Part shown: in pieces, positions 40,588 to 49,759 of the stretch | How the letters are laid out: every line of letters begins with the position of its first letter | How positions within the stretch are numbered: the stretch's first letter is position 1 | Origin: CAVQCJ01 sp963711005 | Lineage (GTDB): Bacteria; Actinomycetota; Actinomycetes; Prado026 | Assembly: GCA_963711005.1 (NCBI GenBank) | Contig: CAVQCJ010000002.1 | Location: 558,001 to 622,000 of the forward strand | Direction of reading: 5' to 3' | Length of the DNA: 64,000 nt | Position numbers and translations under genes: made by a program | The notes under the pieces: generated by a model | What the model was told of the DNA's origin: nothing | What the model saw: only the letters and a program-made list of their open reading frames with translations | The model's database searches: none

Positions 40588-42501
40588 TCACTCGCGTACT
40601 GAACCGTAGGTCTCGAGGCGGGCGAGGGCGAACGCGAGCAGGGCGGTGGCGGTGTAGTCGTCGGCGGGCTCCACCGACGGCCAGGCCCGGACGTCGTCGA
40701 CGTAGCGCACCGCGTGCCCGTCGAACTTCGCGAACCCGCCGACGTGGCAGGCCCGCGCGCCGTCCGGGATCCCGAGGTCCGCGAAGCTGCCTCGCCCGGC
40801 CGGGCCGTCGGTGACGCCGCCCCGGTGGACGGGCGCAGTGCCGTCGAGCGTGCCGGACAGGTTCGCGATCTGGTCCTGCGGGCAGTGCGGGAACACGGAT
40901 CCCACCCCGATCACGAACGTCGTCCCCCAGGCGTTGGCGCCGAGCGCCCAGTGCATCTGGTCGCGCGCCACCGAGGCGGTCGCACCGGTGGCCCCCGACA
41001 ACACCCCCGTCGCGGCCAACCCGAAAGCATGCGGCACCGGGTCGCCGTCGCGGTAGGCGTGCCCGAGACCGAACGGCTCGGTCGTCGCCACGGCCGCGGC
41101 ACCGGTGAGCTGCCCGCGCATCTCGGCCGTCAGCCGTTGCGCCGTCACGGGCAGGTCGGTCCGGCCGCCCAGCAGCGGCACAAGCTCGGCGTCGGCCAGC
41201 GCGCTGACGTCGTACAGGTTGAGCGTGTCCCGCGGCTCGGCCGAGCGCAGCCGCCGGTCGGCCCATCGCGCCGCCGTGGCCAGGTCGGCCGCGACCGGGA
41301 CGCCGAGCGCGCGGTCGGCCCTGGCCAGCTCGGTCCAGCCCAGCTGGAGGTCGTCCCGCCACGACTCCTCCGGGTAGTAGTCGTGCGGCGACGTCGTGAC
41401 CAGCTCACCGGGACTGGTGTCGGCCATCGAGAGGAGGTGCCGAGCCCGCGCCGCCCACCGCGCCGCCGCAGCCGGGGCGGTGCGCGCCAGCGACTGGGCG
41501 GCGAGCGCGAACGACGCCGCCGTGCGGCCGGCCAGGTTCGGGCTGACCGGGGAGCCCGCCGGTCCGGCGCGGAACACGGGCCGGTACTTCAGGTAGTACG
41601 ACGGGTCACCGGGCGCGACGTCGAGGGCGTCGTCCGCCTCCGGCAGCCGCCAGACGTCGTGGTCCCCGACGATCCGCGGCCAGTCGGCGTCGCCCATCCC
41701 GACCTGGTAGTACAGCGTCCCGGTCCGGTCGTCCCACATCCGCCCGAGCCAGTCCAGCCCGTGCCGCGCCTCGCCGGCCAGCGCCCGGTCGCCCGGGTCG
41801 GCGCGGCCGGCGATGAACAGCAGCGCATCGGTGTACGACGCGGTCTGCACGAACTTCTCGTAGTCGCCGGCGTCGAACCACCCGCCGGCGGCGTCCACCG
41901 GGCCGCCGACGGGCGTGAGGTCGCCGACGAGCGTGTCGTTGGCGTCGTACGTCGGTGGCGCGTAGACGGTCGCCGTCGCGTCGGTCAGGTGGGACGGCTT
42001 GCGGTCGAGCGCGCCCGGCACGACGTCGGACCCGTCCCGCTGCATGGTGAGGAACGAGACGGTGGCGTCGACCGCCCCGGAGTACAGGTCGGCGGCGGTC
42101 GCGATGCGCAGGGCGGCCGGTGCGGCCCGGACGCCGCCGGTGACTCGCACGGTGTACGCGCCCAGGGTGAGCAGCGTGGGGAAGTCGACCCGGTAGACCG
42201 CGGGGAAGGTCGTGCTCCACCAGCCCGACGAGGTGCCGGTCCGCGCGCTCGCCACCGCCCGCCCACCCGCGTCGACCACCTCGACGGTCGCGCGATGCAC
42301 CACGGCGCTCGTCATCAGGAGCAGGGTCGCCGTGCCGGGCAGGTAGCCCACCTGGTCGGCCCGCAGGTAGCCGTGGACGGCGGGCGGCGCCCCGGGCGCT
42401 GCGCCGCCGGCCTGCGCCGGACCGGCGCCGGCGACCCCGAGGAGAAGGACCCCGGCGGCCACCGGCACGACGACCGAGCGGGAGAGCCGCATAGGAGGCA
42501 T
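40588..42501 (-). CDS. Secreted glycoside hydrolase family 9 (endoglucanase-like)
   Basis: A 637-aa exported enzyme. A signal peptide (RLSRSVVVPVAAGVLLLGVAGAG, cut near AQAG) is followed by a CelD-type N-terminal Ig-like domain (HGYLRADQVGYLPG) and a GH9 (alpha/alpha)6 catalytic domain. DAAGGWFDAGDYEKFV holds the two catalytic Asp residues, ANAWGTTFVIGVGSVFPHCPQDQIANLSG is the substrate-cleft motif and VEPADDYTATALLAFAL contains the acid Glu. No cellulose-binding module is seen. ATG 42501 is used; ATG 42492 is possible. It suggests use of plant beta-glucans. Confidence 0.9.
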   Translation of the reverse strand: MPPMRLSRSVVVPVAAGVLLLGVAGAGPAQAGGAAPGAPPAVHGYLRADQVGYLPGTATLLLMTSAVVHRATVEVVDAGGRAVASARTGTSSGWWSTTFPAVYRVDFPTLLTLGAYTVRVTGGVRAAPAALRIATAADLYSGAVDATVSFLTMQRDGSDVVPGALDRKPSHLTDATATVYAPPTYDANDTLVGDLTPVGGPVDAAGGWFDAGDYEKFVQTASYTDALLFIAGRADPGDRALAGEARHGLDWLGRMWDDRTGTLYYQVGMGDADWPRIVGDHDVWRLPEADDALDVAPGDPSYYLKYRPVFRAGPAGSPVSPNLAGRTAASFALAAQSLARTAPAAAARWAARARHLLSMADTSPGELVTTSPHDYYPEESWRDDLQLGWTELARADRALGVPVAADLATAARWADRRLRSAEPRDTLNLYDVSALADAELVPLLGGRTDLPVTAQRLTAEMRGQLTGAAAVATTEPFGLGHAYRDGDPVPHAFGLAATGVLSGATGATASVARDQMHWALGANAWGTTFVIGVGSVFPHCPQDQIANLSGTLDGTAPVHRGGVTDGPAGRGSFADLGIPDGARACHVGGFAKFDGHAVRYVDDVRAWPSVEPADDYTATALLAFALARLETYGSVRE

Positions 42502-42612
42502 CGTGCCGCCCGTCCGGTGCTTCCGTCGATGGGTATAGACCAATTCGCGGCGACCGGTCACACACGGTAGGCGGCCGGAGACCGGCGAGGTGGCCCGGCG
42601 GTCCCGGCCACC

Positions 42613-43368
42613 ATGATGGGACCCGTGGGCAGGGACGGGTCGGCCGCAGCCGCCGCGGCGGTCTGCCCGCTGGTCGTCGCGCACCCCACGATGCGGCACC
42701 GCTGGGAGCTGCTGACGTTCCTGCACTGGAGCTACCCCGTCGACGCCGTCCAGCGGCTCGTCCCCAGCGGGCTCGAGGTCGAGAGCGCCGACGGTCGGGC
42801 CTGGGTCGGTCTGGTGCCGTTCTTCATGCGGGTCAGCCCGCCGGCCGGGCCGTCGGTCCGGTGGGTGTCCACCTTCTGCGAGACCAACGTGCGCACGTAC
42901 GTACGCGACCGGCAGGGCCGTTCCGGTGTCTGGTTCTTCTCGCTCGACGCGGCCCGGCTCTCGGCGGTGTCGGTGGCCCGCGGCCGGTTCCGGCTGCCGT
43001 ACTACTGGTCGAGGATGCGGCTGACGCGCACCGGCGACGAGATCGCGTACGACTGCGTGCGGCGCCGGCCGGGCGACGACCACCCGCACAGCCGGGTCCG
43101 GGTCGCGATCGGCACCGAGTACCGACCCGACGAGCTCACCGGCTTCGACCACTTCCTCACCGCGCGGTGGCGGTTGTTCTCGGTGGCCGGCGGACGCCGG
43201 ACAGTCGCCGACGCCGAGCACGCGCCGTGGCCGCTGCACCGGGCGACCGTGCTCCACCTGGACGACCAGCTGGTCGCGGCGGCGGGGCTGCCGGCGCCGA
43301 CCGGCGACCCGCTCGTGCACTACTCCCCCGGCGTCGATGTCCGGATCGGCCCGAGCCGCCCGCTCTGA
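42613..43368 (+). CDS. DUF2071 (YqjF-like) protein
   Basis: A 251-aa protein of the DUF2071 family. MRHRWELLTFLHWSYPVDAVQRLVPSGLEVE, WVGLVPFFMRVS, STFCETNVRTYVRD, GVWFFSLDAARLSAV and RFRLPYYWSRM are the family landmarks; ARWRLFS and HLDDQLVAAAGLP close it. The fold relates to acetoacetate decarboxylase-like proteins but the catalytic Lys is not evident. Function unknown. ATG 42613 or 42616 may start the protein. It is divergent from the GH9 gene. Confidence 0.88.
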   Translation: MMGPVGRDGSAAAAAAVCPLVVAHPTMRHRWELLTFLHWSYPVDAVQRLVPSGLEVESADGRAWVGLVPFFMRVSPPAGPSVRWVSTFCETNVRTYVRDRQGRSGVWFFSLDAARLSAVSVARGRFRLPYYWSRMRLTRTGDEIAYDCVRRRPGDDHPHSRVRVAIGTEYRPDELTGFDHFLTARWRLFSVAGGRRTVADAEHAPWPLHRATVLHLDDQLVAAAGLPAPTGDPLVHYSPGVDVRIGPSRPL

Positions 43369-43398
43369 CCGCGTGTCGACCCGGTGCGCACCCGCCGG

Positions 43399-44001
43399 CT
43401 ACTGCGGCAGCGGGTCCGAGTCCACCACGTCGACGACGAGCTCGACGACCTGCTCGTGCGCGTAGTGAGTCCACGCCGGGACCCCGAGCTGCTGCGAACC
43501 ACCGACGACCGTACCCCGGTCGGCGAAGTGCGCCCAGACGGTGACGAGCGGACCGTCGCGATCACCGGCGTACCAGGTGCGGGCGCAGTCGTACTCCTCC
43601 GGCAGCACCCTCGGCTGCGCCGGCGGGTCGCAGTCCGCGACCCCGGCGTCGGTGAGCCCGTGCGCCGACGCCCAGGCGTCGAGAGCCGTGCCGACCTGGT
43701 CGAGCGGGGTCAAGCGGGACAGGGTGAACGTCCGCGCCTTGTTGTAGCAGTCGCCCTGCTCACACGACGGCCAGTGGTAGGTCACCACGGGATGAGCCTG
43801 GGACGCGGCCACCGGAGCGCCGAGGTCGGCCAGGGTGGTGGCGGCGCGCTGCTCCGCCGGGACCACCGGGACCCGGGGGGCGGGGGCTCGGTGCACCCAG
43901 TGGACGGTCAGCGACGCCACGACGAGCAGGAGCAGCACGCCGACTGCCCGCCTCGTCCGCGGGCGAGGGGAGGCCTCCGGTTCGACCTCGAGGTCCGTCA
44001 C
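43399..44001 (-). CDS. Membrane-anchored hypothetical protein
   Basis: A 200-aa protein with an acidic cytosolic N-terminus (TDLEVEPEASPRPRTRR), one transmembrane or signal helix (AVGVLLLLVVASLTVHWVH) and an exported domain with four Cys (PSCEQGDCYN, VADCDPP, EEYDCART) likely to form two disulfides. I recognise no family. It is 4 bp downstream of the mini-protein and decarboxylase genes on the same strand, so it may be the last gene of that unit. Confidence 0.75.
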   Translation of the reverse strand: MTDLEVEPEASPRPRTRRAVGVLLLLVVASLTVHWVHRAPAPRVPVVPAEQRAATTLADLGAPVAASQAHPVVTYHWPSCEQGDCYNKARTFTLSRLTPLDQVGTALDAWASAHGLTDAGVADCDPPAQPRVLPEEYDCARTWYAGDRDGPLVTVWAHFADRGTVVGGSQQLGVPAWTHYAHEQVVELVVDVVDSDPLPQ

Positions 44002-44005
44002 CGGC

Positions 44006-44125
44006 TCACCGACCGCCGGCCGTCGAGCCGACCGACCCGATCGACAGCACCGATCCCTTGCAGCCGATGCACAGGATCGAGCCGTCCGAGCGGATGGACC
44101 ACCGCGACGTGCTCACGCGCGCCAT
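44006..44125 (-). CDS. 39-aa Gly/Ser/Ile repeat mini-protein
   Basis: A very short product, MARVSTSRWSIRSDGS followed by ILCIGCKGSVLSIGSVGSTAGGR, made of a basic N-terminus with SRWSI and three repeats of the form GS-[IV]-L-x-IG. Similar short proteins with (S/G)-G-S-V-L-S-I-G repeats occur in other actinobacteria, often longer. It lies 20 bp after the decarboxylase stop and 4 bp before the next gene on the same strand, so it is probably translated from one message. The ribosome site (GGGAG) is close to the ATG, which weakens the case. Confidence 0.55.
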   Translation of the reverse strand: MARVSTSRWSIRSDGSILCIGCKGSVLSIGSVGSTAGGR

Positions 44126-44145
44126 GCTCCCACCGACACGCGCGG

Positions 44146-45570
44146 TCAGCCCCGCGCGACCACCTGAACGGTGGCTACGGACGGATCGGCCGCATAGGCG
44201 ACGCGCACTCGGTCGGCCGCGGCAGAACGCAGGGCGTCCAGGACCTGGGCGGTGAGCACCTCGCCCGGGACGATGGCCGGGATCCCCGGCGGGTAGGGCG
44301 CCACCAGCTCGGCAGCCACCCTCCCGGCGGCGTCGGCAGCGGGCACGGTCTCGTGCGCGGCGAAGAACGCCTCCCGCGGGGCGAGCGCGACCTCGGGCAG
44401 GTCGGTGCCCAGCCAGGCGGCGGGCGGCACGGCCCGCGGCTGCCCCCGGCGCCGGCCGACCACCTCGACCAGCGCGTCGACCAGCGGGCCGACCGAGTCC
44501 TCGGTGTCGGCCATCGTGACGGTCGCGACCAGGGTGTCGCGGTCGGCCATCTCGAGGGAGAACCCGAGGCGCACCAGGTCGTCCTCGACGACGAACCCGT
44601 CCGCGCCGGTGCCGGACAGGCCCAGCACCAGCCGGGTGGGGTCGACCGCGTCCGCGGGACCGTCCAGCACCTGCAGACCCTCCACAGCGCTCAACCGGCT
44701 GCGCGCACCGGTGACGAGCTCGACGGTCCGGCCGAGCAGGCGCTCGCCGTCCAGAGCCAGCAGCCGGCGGGCCGCGTCGATGCTCGCGAGGATGGTCCCG
44801 GACGGGCTCGTCGTGTGCGTCGCGTCGAAACCGCGCTGCAGCCGGTCCGGGTCCAGCCGCTCGGTGCGCGCGAGCACCAGCGCACCCTGCGTGTAGGCGG
44901 GCAGCGCCTTGTGCGCGCTCGTGACGAACGCGTCCGCGCCGGCCGCCAACGCGTGCGGCGGCAGTGCCGGATGGAAGCCGAAGTGCGCCGACCAGGCCTG
45001 GTCCACCAGCAGCGGTACGCCGGCGTCGTGCGCCGCGCCGGCCAGGCCGGACACGTCGGACCGGGTCCCCGCGTAGCCCGGCTCCACAGCGAACACGGCC
45101 CGCGCAGCGGGGTGGGCTGCGAGCACGCCGCGGACCGCGTCGACCGGCAGCCGGCCGGGCAGCCCGGTCACCGCGTCCACGGGCGGGGCCACCCAGACCG
45201 GGCGCAGCCCGGCGAGCACGAACCCGAGCAGCAGCGAGCGGTGCACGGCCCGGGTGACGACGACCTCGTCGCCGGGCCGGCCGACCGACAGCGCCAGCGC
45301 CTGGTTGCCGTGCGACGAGCCGGCCACCGAGAACCGGCACAGGTGCGCGCCCCAGAGCTCGGCCGCGAGCTGCTCGGCGTCCGTCAGGACGCCGGCGGCC
45401 GCGCGCATCGTGGCCAGCGCGCCCCACAGCGACAGGTCGCCCTCGACCACCCGGCCGACGAGCTCGGTCGAGCCCTTGTGCCCGGGGATCATGAACGGCA
45501 CCGGGCGCTCCCCCGGCGGCGGGAAGCGGTCGTAGAGGTCGGCGATCGGGGCGCGGTGCTGGTCGGACAC
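44146..45570 (-). CDS. Orn/Lys/Arg decarboxylase-family PLP enzyme
   Basis: A 474-aa fold-type-I PLP enzyme of the group III decarboxylases, shorter than the E. coli inducible enzymes and lacking the N-terminal wing domain. PFMIPGHKGS, FSVAGSSHGNQAL (PLP phosphate), LLVDQAWSAHFGFHPALP (PLP-binding Asp) and VTSAHKALPAYTQGA (Schiff-base Lys) are present, as is PYPPGIPAIVPGE at the C-terminus. It probably makes a polyamine precursor from arginine, lysine or ornithine. GTG 45570 has GAGGAGG about 6 nt upstream. It is followed by two small genes on the same strand. Confidence 0.92.
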   Translation of the reverse strand: MSDQHRAPIADLYDRFPPPGERPVPFMIPGHKGSTELVGRVVEGDLSLWGALATMRAAAGVLTDAEQLAAELWGAHLCRFSVAGSSHGNQALALSVGRPGDEVVVTRAVHRSLLLGFVLAGLRPVWVAPPVDAVTGLPGRLPVDAVRGVLAAHPAARAVFAVEPGYAGTRSDVSGLAGAAHDAGVPLLVDQAWSAHFGFHPALPPHALAAGADAFVTSAHKALPAYTQGALVLARTERLDPDRLQRGFDATHTTSPSGTILASIDAARRLLALDGERLLGRTVELVTGARSRLSAVEGLQVLDGPADAVDPTRLVLGLSGTGADGFVVEDDLVRLGFSLEMADRDTLVATVTMADTEDSVGPLVDALVEVVGRRRGQPRAVPPAAWLGTDLPEVALAPREAFFAAHETVPAADAAGRVAAELVAPYPPGIPAIVPGEVLTAQVLDALRSAAADRVRVAYAADPSVATVQVVARG

Positions 45571-45719
45571 GGCGCTCCTCCTCGTCGACCCCGACAACCG
45601 GCGGTGCCGCGGTCTGGTGACGCTATCCCCCGGGCACGGCCGCCGACCCACCGGGAGCCGGACCCGGCCGAACGGGTGAACGCCCCCAAGTCGCCGACCG
45701 GCAACGCCGATGGACCAGC

Positions 45720-47666
45720 ATGGAGCAGGGGAGGTCGGGGCGCCTGGCGGCCGCATGCGCGCTCTTCGCCCTCCCCGTCCTCGTCGGAGTCGCTCCGGTC
45801 GCCGCGGTCCTCACCGCGCACCCCGACCAGGACGCGCCCACGTTCACGGTCCGCGACACCACCCCGTCGGTCCACCTGGACGAGCCTCCGCCCGGCGTCG
45901 ACATCCACGTCACGCCGTCCACCGGGACGCTGCTCGCCGCCGCCGGCCTGACCGCCACGCGCGCCGCCGCCGGCACGGTCAAGGCCACGGGCGGCGCCGT
46001 CCTCGTCCGTACCACACCGCCGCCGGGGACGCCCACGACGAGCTCGCTCACCCAGCACGTGCTGCCCAGCTGCAGCGGGGTCGCCGACAGCAACGCGGGC
46101 AAGCGGGTACAGGTCGCGTACGTGACACAGGTGGGCGGCACCGACCGCTACGCGTCGGTCGTCGCGGCGCTGCAGTCGTACGTCGCGGACGTCGACGACG
46201 TGATGGCCGTTTCGTCGGAGGAGACCGCTGGGGGTCGACGGGTCCGCTGGGTGGTGGACTCGCAGTGCGTGCCGGTCATCGCCCACATCGTGCTGCCGGC
46301 CGGCTCGCTCGGCCTGGCCTCCGACGCAGACGGCGGCTTCAACGCGACCATCAACGCGATGGAGGCGGCCGGATACACCTCGGCCAGCCGCAAGTACCTG
46401 ATGTTCGTCGAGGCGGACAACCTGTGCGGGATCGCGCAGGTCTACCCGTCGAGCGCGAAGGTTTCCAACTTCAACGACGGGTACGCGCCGATGTTCGCCC
46501 GGGTGGACAGCGCCTGCTGGACGTCGACCTATCACTCGGTGGCCTCGCACGAGCTCATGCACACGCTCGGCTCGGTGATGAGCGACAGCGTTCACCCGAG
46601 CGCGGCCGGGCACTGCACCGACGACTACGACGTCATGTGCTACCAGGACGGCGCTGGGGTCGTGATGACCTACCCGTGCCCGGCCTGGCACGAGCAGCTC
46701 TACGACTGCAACCACGACGACTACTTCTCCACCGCCCCGGGGCCGACGAACTACCTCGCGACGCACTGGAACACCGCCGACTCCGGGTTCCTGGACACCG
46801 TGCCGGCGCTGAACGCGGTGCCGACCCTGACGCTGGACGCGCCTGCCACGCTGCGACCGGGTCTGTCCTCGACGGTGTCGATCAGCGACGCGGCGCCGGC
46901 CGGGGCCACGTACACGTGGCAGGTCACTCCGTCGGCCTGCCTGCTGGGCGCCGCGACCGCGGCGAGCATCACGGTGATGTGCCCCTCGGACAGCACCGGC
47001 GCGGTGACGGTGACCGCGAACCGGGTCAACGCCGGGCTGGCCGAGTTCGGCACGGCGACGATCCAACCCGTGGTCACCGGACCGGACGCGCTCGACGTCG
47101 CGGTCACGGCGCCCGCGACGGTGCCGGCCGGCACCGCGGTCGCGCTGACCGGCACGCTGACCTCGTCCGGCCAGCCGGTGCGCTCCACCGTCACCTGGTA
47201 CGCGGCTCCGGTGTCCGGCGGCTCGTGGGTGAAGCTGGCCGGCCCGGTGGCGACCGACGGCGCGGGCGTCACCCACGCGACGATGACCGTGACGGTGCCG
47301 GAGAAGTTCGAGCTGGTCGTGGCGCAGCCGGCCGGGTCGACGTGGACCGCTCCCGTGACCGTCGTGACCGTGAACGCGGTGAAGCGACCGGTGACGATCG
47401 CGTCGTCGATCACGGTCGGCCGCCCGGACAAGGTCCGCGCGACGATGGCCAGCGGGACGACCCGGATGAGCAGCACCGTGGTCAGCCTCTACATGCACTA
47501 CGCCGGCACGACGAAGTGGACGCTGGTGCTGCACTACAAGACGGACGCCTACGGCGGTGTCGTGGTGCGGGTGCAGCCCAAGCGCTATACGTACTACCTG
47601 TGGTCGTACCCGGGCACGGCGGTGTATGCCGCGGCCACCAGCAAGGCCGTCGTCACCACGTACTGA
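45720..47666 (+). CDS. Secreted metalloprotease-like protein with C-terminal beta domains
   Basis: A 648-aa exported protein. After a signal peptide (LAAACALFALPVLVGVAPVAAV) comes a Pro/Thr-rich region, then a catalytic-like domain with HELMHTLG at 277-284 and a Met-turn-like DVMCYQDG about 35 residues later. The third zinc ligand of the metzincin motif (HExxHxxGxxH) is not at the usual place (Met instead); His in SAAGHCTDDYD may substitute. Many Cys suggest disulfides. The C-terminal half holds Ig/PKD-like beta domains (PTLTLDAPATLRPGLSSTVSI; DVAVTAPATVPAGTAVALTG). ATG 45720 is used. Divergent from the decarboxylase gene. Confidence 0.82.
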   Translation: MEQGRSGRLAAACALFALPVLVGVAPVAAVLTAHPDQDAPTFTVRDTTPSVHLDEPPPGVDIHVTPSTGTLLAAAGLTATRAAAGTVKATGGAVLVRTTPPPGTPTTSSLTQHVLPSCSGVADSNAGKRVQVAYVTQVGGTDRYASVVAALQSYVADVDDVMAVSSEETAGGRRVRWVVDSQCVPVIAHIVLPAGSLGLASDADGGFNATINAMEAAGYTSASRKYLMFVEADNLCGIAQVYPSSAKVSNFNDGYAPMFARVDSACWTSTYHSVASHELMHTLGSVMSDSVHPSAAGHCTDDYDVMCYQDGAGVVMTYPCPAWHEQLYDCNHDDYFSTAPGPTNYLATHWNTADSGFLDTVPALNAVPTLTLDAPATLRPGLSSTVSISDAAPAGATYTWQVTPSACLLGAATAASITVMCPSDSTGAVTVTANRVNAGLAEFGTATIQPVVTGPDALDVAVTAPATVPAGTAVALTGTLTSSGQPVRSTVTWYAAPVSGGSWVKLAGPVATDGAGVTHATMTVTVPEKFELVVAQPAGSTWTAPVTVVTVNAVKRPVTIASSITVGRPDKVRATMASGTTRMSSTVVSLYMHYAGTTKWTLVLHYKTDAYGGVVVRVQPKRYTYYLWSYPGTAVYAAATSKAVVTTY

Positions 47667-47684
47667 CGTCGGTCGGCCCCCCGG

Positions 47685-48491
47685 TCACTCGAGCGTCGAG
47701 ACCCAGGACGCGCCGGGTCCCACGTTGTCCAGCCCTCCGTCGACCAGCAGCGTGGCCCCGGTGACGTACGAGGCCGCCGGCGAGGCCAGGAACACGATCG
47801 CGCGGGCGATCTCCTCCGGCGTGGCCAGCCGCCCGGCCGGGATCGCGGCGGCGACGACGTCGGCGTCCAGTCCGTAGCCCTCCCAGGCCGTCGTGTGCAC
47901 GATGCCGGCGGCCACGCAGTTCAGCCGGATGCCGTGCCGGGCCCACTCGACGGCGAGGGTGCGGGTCATCCCTTCGACACCGGCCCTGGCCGCCGCCGAG
48001 TGGGCCATCCCCGGCATGGCCCGGCGCGGGCTGATCGTCACCGACACCACCGAACCGCCGCCGCTGCCGATCATCGAGCGGTTGGCGACGCCGGTGGTGA
48101 GCGCGAAGACCGCGTCGAGGTCGAGCCGGGTGACAGCGCGGAACCCGTTCAGCGAGATGCGCTCGGCAGGTGCGACGAACTGGCCGCCGGCGTTGTTCAC
48201 CAGGACGTCCAGCCGCCCGTGCGCCTCGAGCACCGCGTCGAGCATCGCGTCGACCTGGTCGGGCTCGCGGATGTCGCAGGGGTACGCGAGCACGTCGTCC
48301 CCGGTGGACTGCGCGAGCGCCGCCGTCTCGTGCAGGAGCTCGGCGCGGCGGCCGACCACCGCGACCCGCGCACCGAGCCGCGCCAGCTCGAGCGCTGTCG
48401 CCCGCCCGATGCCGGTACCGCCGCCGGTGACCAGCGCCTGCTTCCCGGCCAGCAGGCCGGACCGGAACGGGCTGTCGGGCTGGGCGGGCAT
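47685..48491 (-). CDS. SDR-family oxidoreductase (dienoyl/enoyl-CoA reductase type)
   Basis: A 268-aa SDR. ALVTGGGTGIGRATALELARLGARVAVVGRR is the cofactor site (Arg suggests NADPH) and LVNNAGGQFVAPAE the NNAG motif. At the usual YxxxK site the sequence is MAHSAAARAGVEGMTRTLAVEW: the Tyr/Lys pair is absent, as in peroxisomal-type 2,4-dienoyl-CoA and trans-2-enoyl-CoA reductases. YVTGATLLVDGGLDNVGPG closes it. ATG 48491 is used, with GTG 48500 possible. It starts 10 bp after the aminotransferase stop and is likely co-transcribed. Confidence 0.9.
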   Translation of the reverse strand: MPAQPDSPFRSGLLAGKQALVTGGGTGIGRATALELARLGARVAVVGRRAELLHETAALAQSTGDDVLAYPCDIREPDQVDAMLDAVLEAHGRLDVLVNNAGGQFVAPAERISLNGFRAVTRLDLDAVFALTTGVANRSMIGSGGGSVVSVTISPRRAMPGMAHSAAARAGVEGMTRTLAVEWARHGIRLNCVAAGIVHTTAWEGYGLDADVVAAAIPAGRLATPEEIARAIVFLASPAASYVTGATLLVDGGLDNVGPGASWVSTLE

Positions 48492-48501
48492 GAGGCGCAC
48501 G

Positions 48502-49737
48502 CTAGCCGAGCGCGGTGGCGAGCGCGGCAGCGAGCTCGGCCACCTCGTCGTCGGTGAGCACCAGCGGTGGGGAGATCTGCAGCGCGCCGCCGACCAGGCC
48601 CCGGGTCAGCACACCCAGCCGCCGCAGCGCCTGCACCGCCGCGCCGACCGCGTCCGGGTCGGCGAGCTGGACCGCGGCCAGCACTCCGGTGCCGGCCCGG
48701 ACCTCGGCGACAGCGGGCAGGGCGGCCAGCGGCGCGAGCGCGTCGGCGAGCACCCGCTCGAGGGCGAGGGCGCGGCCGGTGAGGCCCTCGCGCTCGGTGA
48801 TCTCCAGCGCGGCCAGCCCGGCGGCGGCCGCGACGGCGTGCCCCGAGTAGGTGTAGCCGTGCCGCCAGAGGGTCCCGTGCCCCGGCTCCGCGACCCAGAA
48901 CGGCTCGGCGACGTTCGGTGCGGCGACGACCGCGCCGAGCGGGACGTAGCCGGAGGTGATCCCCTTCGCGCACAGCAGCAGATCCGGATCGAGCCCGTAC
49001 CGGCCGGAGGCGAACCAGTCGCCGAGCCGGCCGAACCCGGTGATCACCTCGTCGGACACGTACAGGACGCCGCGGGTGGCGCACACCGCGCGGACGTCCG
49101 CCAGGTAGTGCGGGCCGGCTGCATGCACGCCGCCGGCCCCGATGACCGGCTCGCAGAAGAACGCGGCGACGCGGTCGGCGCCGATCGCGTCCACCCGCTC
49201 GGCGAGCGCGGCCGCGTCGTCCCACGGGACGCGGACGACGTCGAGGTCCAGGTCGCCGTACCCGGCGCGGTTGACGTCGATGCCGGACAGCGCGGTGCCG
49301 GCCAGGTGCATGCCGTGGTAGGCCCGGTCGCGGACGACCACCACGCGGCGCTCCGGGCGGCCGACCAGGGCCCAGTACCGCCGCACGAGCTTGACCGCGG
49401 TGTCGACGGAGTCCGAGCCGCCCGAGGTGAAGAACACCTTGGACCCGGGCACCGGGGCCAGAGCGGCCACCCGGCTGGCCAGGTCGAGCGCCGGACGGTT
49501 CGCCATGTCGCCGAACGTCGAGTAGGCGGCGATCCGGCCGGCCTGCGCGGCCATGGCGTCGGCGATCTCGCCCCGGCCGTGCCCGACGTTGGCGAACCAG
49601 AGCCCGGCCGTGGCGTCCAGGTAGGAGCGGCCGTCCTCGTCCCAGACCCGGGACCCCTCGCCCCGGGTGAGCACGAGCTCGCCGTCGCGGTCGACGGCGC
49701 TCATGTCCGCGAACGGGTGCCACAGATCAGTACTCAC
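48502..49737 (-). CDS. Class III PLP-dependent aminotransferase
   Basis: A 411-aa omega-type aminotransferase. DGRSYLDATAGLWFANVGHGR, VFFTSGGSDSVDTAVKLVRRYW (PLP phosphate), YHGMHLAG, FFCEPVIGAGGV, VLYVSDEVITGFGRLGDWFA (PLP-binding Asp) and LLLCAKGITSGYVPLGAVV (Schiff-base Lys) are all intact. Substrate may be beta-alanine, putrescine or another omega-amine. GTG 49737 has an AGAGAAG-type site. It lies between the moxR gene (22 bp) and the SDR gene (10 bp) in one same-strand run with dtxR, although the functional links are not obvious. Confidence 0.9.
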   Translation of the reverse strand: MSTDLWHPFADMSAVDRDGELVLTRGEGSRVWDEDGRSYLDATAGLWFANVGHGRGEIADAMAAQAGRIAAYSTFGDMANRPALDLASRVAALAPVPGSKVFFTSGGSDSVDTAVKLVRRYWALVGRPERRVVVVRDRAYHGMHLAGTALSGIDVNRAGYGDLDLDVVRVPWDDAAALAERVDAIGADRVAAFFCEPVIGAGGVHAAGPHYLADVRAVCATRGVLYVSDEVITGFGRLGDWFASGRYGLDPDLLLCAKGITSGYVPLGAVVAAPNVAEPFWVAEPGHGTLWRHGYTYSGHAVAAAAGLAALEITEREGLTGRALALERVLADALAPLAALPAVAEVRAGTGVLAAVQLADPDAVGAAVQALRRLGVLTRGLVGGALQISPPLVLTDDEVAELAAALATALG

Positions 49738-49759
49738 TCTGCTTCTCTCTGGTCGTCGA

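Noticed and set aside
43384..45951. 855-aa plus-strand open frame
   Set aside because: Antisense to the decarboxylase gene and its neighbours; no domain recognisable.
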